Assembly: GCA_002367305.1 (NCBI GenBank)
Contig: DFBG01000027.1
Location: forward strand, 4,110-9,330
Direction: 5' to 3'
From: Actinobacteria bacterium UBA3086
GTDB lineage: Bacteria > Actinomycetota > Coriobacteriia > Anaerosomatales > UBA3086
Length of the DNA stretch: 5,221 nt
The notes under the pieces are model-generated. The model was not told the origin of the DNA. It made no database searches and saw nothing but the letters and a program-made list of their open reading frames with translations. The number at the start of each line of letters is the position of its first letter. Within the stretch, counting starts at the first letter, position 1. This document shows positions 1 to 4,307 of this stretch, one piece after another. The position numbers and the translations under genes were made by a program.

Positions 1-200
1 CGACCGATCTCTACATTCTGCCCGGGTTCAAATTCGGAACGGTCGACGCGATCGTGACCAACTTCCACACGCCGCGTTCCACGTTGCTCATGATGGTGAG
101 TGCGTTCGCCGGACGTGATCTCATCATGCGTGCGTACGAAACGGCGCTGCAGGAGCGGTATCGTTTCCTGTCCTTTGGCGACGCGATGCTCATTCTGTAG
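1..200 (+). CDS. queA: S-adenosylmethionine:tRNA ribosyltransferase-isomerase, C-terminal end (partial)
   Basis: This is the last 65 codons of QueA. The reading frame runs from base 3 to a TAG at 198-200, and the gene continues off the left edge. QueA transfers and isomerises the ribosyl moiety of S-adenosylmethionine onto preQ1 in tRNA to make epoxyqueuosine, acting in the cytoplasm after Tgt. The visible residues carry the typical C-terminal signature: LPGFKFGTVDAIVTNFHTPR, then STLLMMVSAFAG, and the ending YRFLSFGDAMLIL. Base 120 onward encodes the usual final helix (RAYETALQERYRF). It points toward tgt, its normal partner, but the two are separated by an antisense sigma/anti-sigma module. 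The stop codon lies inside the 3' end of the convergent anti-sigma gene (11-nt overlap). Identification is by recognition of family motifs and is firm. The catalytic N-terminal part cannot be assessed. Confidence 0.96.
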   Translation, partial: TDLYILPGFKFGTVDAIVTNFHTPRSTLLMMVSAFAGRDLIMRAYETALQERYRFLSFGDAMLIL

Positions 201-1296
201 GAACGGGCAGCCACCAAGTCCAGTTGGGATTGTTGTCCGTCGCGGACTCGCTGTCGGTGAATGGTTGAATCGCATATCCCTGCTCAGCGGTGGTTCCGCT
301 CAGGGGAAACATAGTGATGCCGCCATCATCGACTTCTGCGCTTCTGAATGTGGGCGACCCATCGTCGTCGACTGGGTCGGGGATACCCGCAGGAAGAGTG
401 GGCCATTCTCCATACGAGGCAATCTCGTTCGAGCGTAGACCGAAGTACGCGCCGTCGAATCGTCGTGTCACGAGATCGAATCCGAGCAGTTCGTCGTTGT
501 CTGCCCGTACAAAGATCTCCACGATGTTTCCTTCGGACCACACGGACCGGGGTTTCACTCGACCGCTTCCCAGGTCACTGTTCAAGGCGCCCGCCACCGT
601 CAGTTCGGAGAGATCCACATCCCTCGCGCCAGCGGCGCGGTAGACCCATCCGTCGAAAACGATGTAACTCTCTGACGCACTCACGAAAGAATTCTCGAGC
701 GCAGTCTCGGCTTCCTCCAGTGCAAGTGGCGCCTCCGCCGCATCTGACTCCGCCCCAAGGTCGGTACTGCGCACGGCGCTGTCCGATGACATCTCGTCCA
801 GGGCGGCCGTCTGAGTGCCGGTCGGAGTCAGGAGATAGCTCATGCCAGCGACCGATACGATGCCCACCACCACGATGGCGGCGGCGAGAGCCGACCCGAT
901 GATCGCCTGCTGGCGCATGGGCAGCGCAGAGAGTTTGGCCCAGCTCGACTGAGGTCGCTTTGTGGCCTCCTGCGCCTTGAGGTCGGCCAATGCCGTCAGT
1001 GCGGCAGCTTCTGCTGCAGCGTCGCCAGCCGGATCCATGAGTTCCTGCGCTTTTGCCTGCGCTTGGGCGACCTCGATGCGCTCAGCCTCGACACGCGCAC
1101 GCTTGATCAGGGACTCGAGCGCATGAGGGGCCATGCGTGGCTTCGGGGCGTTGTGCAGACGCGTCAACCCTCGCACGAAACGCGCGCATTCGGGACATTC
1201 CGCGCAGTGCGCTTTGGCCTCGCGAAGAAGATCGGTCTCGACTGGCGCGCGGTCGGCGGCCTGTGACAGGATCTCCTGGGTACGCAGGCAGTCCAT
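190..1296 (-). CDS. Membrane-anchored zinc-binding anti-sigma factor with extracytoplasmic domain
   Basis: This 368-residue protein is the presumed inhibitor of the ECF sigma factor encoded just upstream. Residues 1-45 hold a ZAS-type anti-sigma zinc finger: Cys3, His30, Cys34 and Cys37 give the Hx3Cx2C motif plus the distal Cys, and an extra Cys31 lies inside it. Residues 58-115 are Ala/Glu/Gln-rich and probably helical. One hydrophobic membrane segment spans about 131-155, after a basic stretch. Residues 160-205 form an acidic, low-complexity stalk. Residues 206-368 look like a folded extracytoplasmic domain containing FDGWVYRAAG and a Trp-rich end (NWTWWLPVP). I cannot assign that domain to a named family. 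The inferred topology is N-terminus inside, sensor outside. The ATG overlaps the sigma stop codon (TGATG), and a GGGAGGTG ribosome binding site lies 7 nt upstream, so the two are translationally coupled. The 3' end overlaps queA by 11 nt. The anti-sigma role rests on the zinc motif and gene pairing; the signal sensed is unknown. Confidence 0.88.
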   Translation of the reverse strand: MDCLRTQEILSQAADRAPVETDLLREAKAHCAECPECARFVRGLTRLHNAPKPRMAPHALESLIKRARVEAERIEVAQAQAKAQELMDPAGDAAAEAAALTALADLKAQEATKRPQSSWAKLSALPMRQQAIIGSALAAAIVVVGIVSVAGMSYLLTPTGTQTAALDEMSSDSAVRSTDLGAESDAAEAPLALEEAETALENSFVSASESYIVFDGWVYRAAGARDVDLSELTVAGALNSDLGSGRVKPRSVWSEGNIVEIFVRADNDELLGFDLVTRRFDGAYFGLRSNEIASYGEWPTLPAGIPDPVDDDGSPTFRSAEVDDGGITMFPLSGTTAEQGYAIQPFTDSESATDNNPNWTWWLPVPTE

Positions 1297-1853
1297 CAGG
1301 CGGCACCTCCCTTGTCCAGTCCCAGCGTCGCTATGAGCATGCGACGGGCGCGGAACACCCGTGACTTCACGGTGCCCACGGGAACCGAGAGTATCTGTGC
1401 GGCCTCCGGATACGTGAGTCCGAAGAGGGTGACCGAGTTGAAGGCATCGCGATCCTCGGGCGCCAGACCGCTGATGGCTTGCTCAAGGGATGCGGACAGC
1501 GCGATGTCGTCGGCAAGATCGCCCGGAGAGGTTTGTGTCGCCAGATCGACCGGATCAACAGGGGTGGGTCGACGCTTGCCCTTGCGGAACATGTCGAGGC
1601 AGACATTGCGAGTCACCCGATAGAGCCACGTGGAGAATGCGGCGTTGCCGTCGAAGCTGGTTATCGAGCGGAAGACCTTCACAAATACCTCCTGTGCCAC
1701 GTCTTCGGCGGTAGTCGGATCGCCAAAGAAACGAAGCGCATGACCGTAGACAGCATCAGCATGGGCGCGTACGAGCGCCTCAAAGGCGTCGGCATCGCCA
1801 ATCTTAGCTGCGGCTATGAGTGCCGCTTCATCTGATGTTGCCCGTGCGACCAT
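1296..1853 (-). CDS. ECF-family RNA polymerase sigma factor
   Basis: This 185-residue protein is a group IV (extracytoplasmic function) sigma factor, of normal length for the group. Region 2 covers about residues 24-95. It includes the core-binding and -10-recognition helices (EDVAQEVFVKVFRSITSF, then AFSTWLYRVTRNVCLDMFRK), followed by basic KGKRR. A variable linker rich in Pro, Asp and Thr covers about 96-122. Region 4 covers about 124-178, with a helix-turn-helix (LTYPEAAQILSVPVGTVKSR) that reads the -35 element. The frame stays open far upstream to base 2687 antisense to tgt, but the ATG at 1853 is chosen because a GGGGAG ribosome binding site precedes it by 5-6 nt and the family homology begins just after it. 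Its stop overlaps the anti-sigma start by one base. An ECF-type promoter lies immediately upstream, implying autoregulation. The ECF call is firm; the subgroup and regulon cannot be told from the sequence. Confidence 0.95.
   Translation of the reverse strand: MVARATSDEAALIAAAKIGDADAFEALVRAHADAVYGHALRFFGDPTTAEDVAQEVFVKVFRSITSFDGNAAFSTWLYRVTRNVCLDMFRKGKRRPTPVDPVDLATQTSPGDLADDIALSASLEQAISGLAPEDRDAFNSVTLFGLTYPEAAQILSVPVGTVKSRVFRARRMLIATLGLDKGGAA
1304..1311 (-). promoter_or_regulatory. Strong ribosome binding site of the anti-sigma gene, inside the sigma gene
   Basis: Read on the minus strand, GGGAGGTG lies 7 nt before the anti-sigma ATG, within the last codons of the sigma gene. It fixes the start codon. 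With the one-base TGATG stop/start overlap it suggests tightly matched synthesis of sigma and its inhibitor. Confidence 0.85.
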
Positions 1854-1865
1854 GTTCACTCCCCA

Positions 1866-1894
1866 TAGGACGCTTCGACTCAACGAGTGGTTCA
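1866..1894 (-). promoter_or_regulatory. Predicted ECF-type autoregulated promoter of the sigma/anti-sigma operon
   Basis: On the minus strand, TGAACC (1894-1889) is followed after 16 nt by CGTCCTA (1872-1866). This matches the general ECF promoter pattern of an AAC-containing -35 element and a CGT-containing -10 element at 16-17 nt spacing. Transcription would begin near 1863-1860, leaving a short leader of about 8-11 nt that begins at or inside the GGGGAG ribosome binding site. ECF operons are commonly self-transcribed, which agrees with this position. The motif match is seen directly; that this particular sigma uses it is inferred. Confidence 0.68.
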
Positions 1895-1909
1895 TGTGCA
1901 ATCCATGAA
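1891..1909. promoter_or_regulatory. Dyad TTCATG-N7-CATGAA overlapping the sigma -35 element
   Basis: This is a perfect 6-bp inverted repeat (1891-1896 and 1904-1909) with a 7-bp spacer. Its left arm shares four bases (1891-1894) with the TGAACC -35 element of the predicted sigma promoter. That position would suit an operator for an additional regulator. An inverted repeat this short arises by chance fairly often in 160 bp, so the call is weak. Confidence 0.3.
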
Positions 1910-1970
1910 TCTCGTCAGTCGGCGTCGCCTGCCGTATCAGGATAGCGCAGCCGCCTGAGATGTTGCTTCC

Positions 1971-1994
1971 CAACTTGTGCATCGGCGATGCGTA
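1971..1994 (+). promoter_or_regulatory. Possible weak ECF-like promoter facing tgt
   Basis: CAAC (1971-1974) is followed after 16 nt by CGTA (1991-1994). This has the AAC and CGT cores at ECF-like spacing but lacks the upstream TG of the sigma operon's own promoter. If real, it would place tgt and the downstream yajC-secD genes under the neighbouring sigma, with a leader of about 15 nt that has no ribosome binding site. Chance occurrence of such short cores is quite possible. Confidence 0.22.
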
Positions 1995-2003
1995 CACTTG
2001 GGC

Positions 2004-2009
2004 TAGAAT
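2004..2009 (+). promoter_or_regulatory. Candidate -10 element (TAGAAT) giving a leaderless tgt mRNA
   Basis: TAGAAT matches the housekeeping TAnnnT pattern and ends 6 nt before the tgt ATG, so transcription would start at or within a base of the start codon. No Shine-Dalgarno sequence is present upstream of the ATG. The first three bases of the element are an in-frame TAG, which excludes any earlier start. No convincing -35 element is seen at 16-18 nt. Leaderless messages of this layout are common in Actinobacteria. Confidence 0.5.
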
Positions 2010-2015
2010 CGGGCT

Positions 2016-3137
2016 ATGACACTCTTTGATTTCACACTCCACGCCCAAGACACCGCGACATCCGCGCGGCGAGGCACGTTCCATACCGCTCATGGACCGG
2101 TCGAAACGCCCGTGTTCATGCCGGTGGGCACCCGCGGCACGGTCAAAGGGGTGACCACGCCCCAGCTCCACGAGATAGGGGCGCAGGTCCTGCTCGCCAA
2201 TACCTATCACCTGTTCCTGCGTCCCGGTGCTGACATTGTGCGCGACGCAGGCGGTCTGCATGCGTTCATGAACTGGGACCGCGCGATACTCACCGACTCC
2301 GGCGGCTTTCAGATATTCTCGCTCGCCGACACACTCAAACTCACCGACGAGGGCGTGAAGTTTCGCTCGATCATCGACGGGTCGTGGCACTTCTGGACAC
2401 CCGCCGACAACATGGCAGTGCAGCAGGATCTGGGCGCCGATATCGCCATGGTGCTCGATCAGTGCCCGCCCTATCCCGCCGAGGAAGCCCAGGTCGCCGA
2501 GGCGGTCAGACGCAGCGCTCTCTGGGCCGCGCGGTGCAAGGAGTCGCATTCGCGTGAGGATCAGGCACTCTTCGGGATCGTGCAGGGTGGAGTCTACGAC
2601 CATCTTCGGCAGGAGAGCATCGAGCGTACCGTCGAGGTCGGGTTCCCCGGCTACGGCATTGGCGGCTACTCGGTCGGCGAGCCGCACGACCTCATGCTCG
2701 AATCACTCGCTCCCGTCGCAGGAGCGCTCCCTGCCGACAAGCCCCGCTACCTCATGGGCGTCGGCAATCCGACTACCATTCTGCAGGCGATCGCACTGGG
2801 CGTGGACATGTTCGACTGCGTACTGCCGACGCGGACCGCGCGCACGGGCACCGCATTCAGCTCCACCGGGAGAATGAATCTCAAGAACGCGAAATTCTCA
2901 CGCGACTTCGGTCCGCTCGACGAGTCGTGCACCTGCCCCACGTGCAGCAACTACTCGCGTGCCTATCTGCGGCATCTCGTGGTCATGAAGGAGATGCTCG
3001 GGCCCATGCTCATCTCCGTCCACAATCTGCACTTCCTGCTCGATCTCACGGCTCGGGCGCGTGTCGCGATCCAGAACGACACATACGGCGTATTCCTGCA
3101 GGAGTGGATGGACGGACCCGGCGCCGACGACTATTAG
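2016..3137 (+). CDS. tgt: Queuine/preQ1 tRNA-guanine transglycosylase
   Basis: This 373-residue protein is near the usual bacterial length of about 375-385. It swaps guanine-34 of GUN-anticodon tRNAs (Asp, Asn, His, Tyr) for preQ1, the committed tRNA step of queuosine synthesis, upstream of QueA. Family motifs are intact: TPVFMPVGTRGTVKGV near residue 31, ANTYHLFLRPG near 61, and ILTDSGGFQ with Asp94 as the general acid/base. FGIVQGG lies near 186 and GYGIGGYSVGEP in the substrate-binding loop near 212. FDCVLPTRTAR follows, with nucleophile Asp267. The zinc site is Cys305, Cys307, Cys310 and His336, with the family's exact spacing. The start at 2016 is forced, because an in-frame TAG lies 12 nt upstream with no start codon between, and the homology begins by residue 17. 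There is no Shine-Dalgarno sequence, so translation is probably leaderless. A 120-bp gap separates it from yajC on the same strand. The function is certain at family level. Confidence 0.98.
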   Translation: MTLFDFTLHAQDTATSARRGTFHTAHGPVETPVFMPVGTRGTVKGVTTPQLHEIGAQVLLANTYHLFLRPGADIVRDAGGLHAFMNWDRAILTDSGGFQIFSLADTLKLTDEGVKFRSIIDGSWHFWTPADNMAVQQDLGADIAMVLDQCPPYPAEEAQVAEAVRRSALWAARCKESHSREDQALFGIVQGGVYDHLRQESIERTVEVGFPGYGIGGYSVGEPHDLMLESLAPVAGALPADKPRYLMGVGNPTTILQAIALGVDMFDCVLPTRTARTGTAFSSTGRMNLKNAKFSRDFGPLDESCTCPTCSNYSRAYLRHLVVMKEMLGPMLISVHNLHFLLDLTARARVAIQNDTYGVFLQEWMDGPGADDY

Positions 3138-3155
3138 AACGAGCCTCGTACTGTG

Positions 3156-3175
3156 TCCCGCGCGAACCTGCGGGG
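3156..3175 (+). other. GC-rich hairpin after tgt
   Basis: CCCGC (3157-3161) can pair with GCGGG (3170-3174), with a closing T-G wobble and an 8-nt loop. It begins 18 nt after the tgt stop. No T-run follows, so it is not a convincing intrinsic terminator. It may stabilise the 3' end of tgt mRNA or be incidental. It abuts the candidate extended -10 promoter of yajC. Confidence 0.3.
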
Positions 3176-3176
3176 A

Positions 3177-3185
3177 TGGTATGAT
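3177..3185 (+). promoter_or_regulatory. Candidate extended -10 promoter for yajC-HD-secD
   Basis: TGGTATGAT fits the extended -10 pattern TGnTAnnnT. The predicted start of transcription is near 3191-3193, giving a leader of about 65 nt before yajC. No good -35 hexamer is seen 17 nt upstream, which extended -10 promoters can tolerate. If used, it would let the Sec genes be expressed independently of tgt. Confidence 0.42.
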
Positions 3186-3188
3186 ATT

Positions 3189-3223
3189 GCGTCATGAAAG
3201 CGACCCCTGTTTCTGCGTGACGC
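3189..3223 (+). other. Stem-loop/dyad in the yajC leader enclosing an 8-codon mini-ORF
   Basis: GCGTCATG (3189-3196) can pair with CGTGACGC (3216-3223) as an 8-bp stem with one G-U pair and a 19-nt loop. The same segment encodes a mini-ORF, MKATPVSA, with its ATG at 3194-3196 in the left arm and TGA at 3218-3220 in the right arm. The ATG lies about 1-3 nt after the predicted transcription start and lacks a Shine-Dalgarno sequence, so it could only be read as leaderless. The stem does not mask the yajC ribosome binding site at 3245-3249. This may be an operator, a leader structure or chance. Confidence 0.28.
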
Positions 3224-3257
3224 TCTTGCGTGGCAACAGTATCTGGAGGTACTTCAT

Positions 3258-3599
3258 ATGGATCCGCAGCTCATCTCTCTCGGCCTGCTCGTGGCCGTGT
3301 TCTACTTTCTGATCATCCGTCCGGCTCAGGTGCGCAACAAGAAGCACAAGGAGCTCGTCGCATCGCTGGCCGTTGGAGTCCACGCAGTGAGCGTGGGCGG
3401 CATCAACGGCACCGTGGTCGGATTCGGTGAGGACACCGTGATCCTGCGCGTTTCCGAGGGTGTGGAGATCGAGTTCAACAAGGGCGCGATCGGCGGGATC
3501 AAGGAGTCTGGCCTGAGAGTGGTCGAACCCGCCGCCGACGACGCTGATGAGTCCCCGGGTGACGAGCCCACCGAGGAGGCCCCGCTCTCGGATGACTGA
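3258..3599 (+). CDS. yajC: Preprotein translocase accessory subunit YajC
   Basis: This 113-residue small membrane protein is of normal YajC length. YajC associates with SecD and SecF and with the SecYEG channel in the inner membrane, and it is not essential in E. coli. Residues 5-20 form the single membrane segment, running into the family signature FYFLIIRPAQVRNKKHKE. Residues 35-85 form the small cytoplasmic domain with the conserved SVGGINGTVVGF, then VEIEFNKGAIGGI. Residues 90-113 are an acidic, Pro-containing tail that differs from most homologues and overlaps the next gene. The start is supported by GGAGG at 3245-3249 with an 8-nt spacer. The final codons contain the ribosome binding site and start of the HD gene, so the two are translationally linked. 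The identification is firm. Confidence 0.95.
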   Translation: MDPQLISLGLLVAVFYFLIIRPAQVRNKKHKELVASLAVGVHAVSVGGINGTVVGFGEDTVILRVSEGVEIEFNKGAIGGIKESGLRVVEPAADDADESPGDEPTEEAPLSDD

Positions 3600-4269
3600 G
3601 GCGAACACGGTCGTCGTGCTGGAGGACATCCAGAGCGACGAAGAACTCCTGGCCTATCTCGCGATGGGGGATGAATACCTCGGCGCGATCGGCTATACGG
3701 AGCACGGACTTCGCCACGCGAACCTCGTGGCTCATATCTCCGGCAACATCATGGCTCGTTTGGGTTATGACGAGCGCACGGTGCAGATCGCCGCGATAGC
3801 CGGATTCCTACATGACGTCGGCAACTGCGTGGGTCGTACGGAGCACGGCATCTCAGCCGCTCTTCTGTCCAAGGACGCGCTCTACAGGCTGGGCATGCCT
3901 CCGCGCGAAGTGGCGCTCGTCATGAACGCGCTGGGCAACCATGAAGAGGAGTTCGGCGACCCGGCGACACCCGTCGCGGCTGCAACGATACTGGCCGACA
4001 AGTCCGACGTGCACCATACTCGTGTGCGTAACCCTGACCCTGCAGCATTCGACATCCACGATCGTGTGAACTACGCGGCGAAGAGGAGTTTTCTGCGCGT
4101 TGACTCCGATACGCGTATCATCGCGCTGGAGATAGACATCGATACAGAGATCAGTCAGGTCATGGAGTACTTTGAGATATTCCTCTCGCGCATGCAGATG
4201 TGCCGCCGCGCGGCGGATACGCTCGATGCACACTTCTCGCTCGTGATAAACGGTATCAAACTGCTCTAG
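3592..4269 (+). CDS. HD-domain putative metal-dependent phosphohydrolase in the Sec operon
   Basis: This 225-residue soluble protein has no signal peptide or membrane segment. An HD hydrolase core occupies about residues 36-140. Likely metal ligands are His42 in EHGLRH, His74-Asp75 in GFLHDVGN, and Asp136 or Asp139 in ILADKSDVHH. His85 (GRTEHG) and His117 (LGNHEEE) are further conserved-looking polar residues. It is not an HD-GYP domain. The C-terminal part (residues 155-225) contains NYAAKRSFLRVD, MEYFEIFLSRMQMCRRAA and a final INGIKLL. From memory, this layout recurs in uncharacterised HD proteins of clostridia and actinobacteria. The ATG at 3592 is preferred over an in-frame ATG at 3547, because AGGAGG at 3574-3579 precedes it (12-nt spacer) and the longer N-terminus is a Pro/Arg-rich shadow of yajC. 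It overlaps yajC by 8 nt and precedes secD by 38 nt. The substrate is unknown; a nucleotide or phosphate ester would be typical of HD enzymes. Confidence 0.88.
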   Translation: MTEANTVVVLEDIQSDEELLAYLAMGDEYLGAIGYTEHGLRHANLVAHISGNIMARLGYDERTVQIAAIAGFLHDVGNCVGRTEHGISAALLSKDALYRLGMPPREVALVMNALGNHEEEFGDPATPVAAATILADKSDVHHTRVRNPDPAAFDIHDRVNYAAKRSFLRVDSDTRIIALEIDIDTEISQVMEYFEIFLSRMQMCRRAADTLDAHFSLVINGIKLL

Positions 4270-4307
4270 GGGCAGTGTTCAGGCAAGCAGTCAAGAAAGG
4301 CAGGAGA

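Noticed and set aside
348..902. Open plus-strand frame of 184 codons
   Set aside because: It is antisense to the anti-sigma gene, Arg/Pro/Ser-rich with no recognisable domain. It is a typical shadow frame in GC-rich DNA.
1975..2009. TTGTGC paired with TAGAAT as a full housekeeping promoter of tgt
   Set aside because: The spacer would be 23 nt, too long for a normal -35/-10 pair. Only the -10 element is kept.
1854..2687. Long upstream extension of the sigma factor frame (278 more codons on the minus strand)
   Set aside because: It runs antisense through the intergenic region and into conserved tgt coding sequence. The ribosome binding site and ECF homology place the start at 1853, and the extension resembles no sigma N-terminus.
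3156..3180. Intrinsic terminator after tgt
   Set aside because: The 5-bp GC stem is not followed by a T-run, so it is listed only as a hairpin.
3164..3193. GAACC and CGTC upstream of yajC as a second ECF promoter
   Set aside because: The spacing is 21 nt against 16 nt in the sigma promoter, outside the usual ECF range.
3547..3591. Earlier ATG extending the HD protein by 15 residues
   Set aside because: The extra residues are Pro/Arg-rich, as expected from reading yajC's tail in another frame. The start at 3592 has an AGGAGG site upstream and a compact overlap.
4302..4306. AGGAG as the secD ribosome binding site
   Set aside because: It is only 1 nt from the ATG. AAAGG at 4296-4300 has workable spacing, and a later start would remove the first membrane segment.
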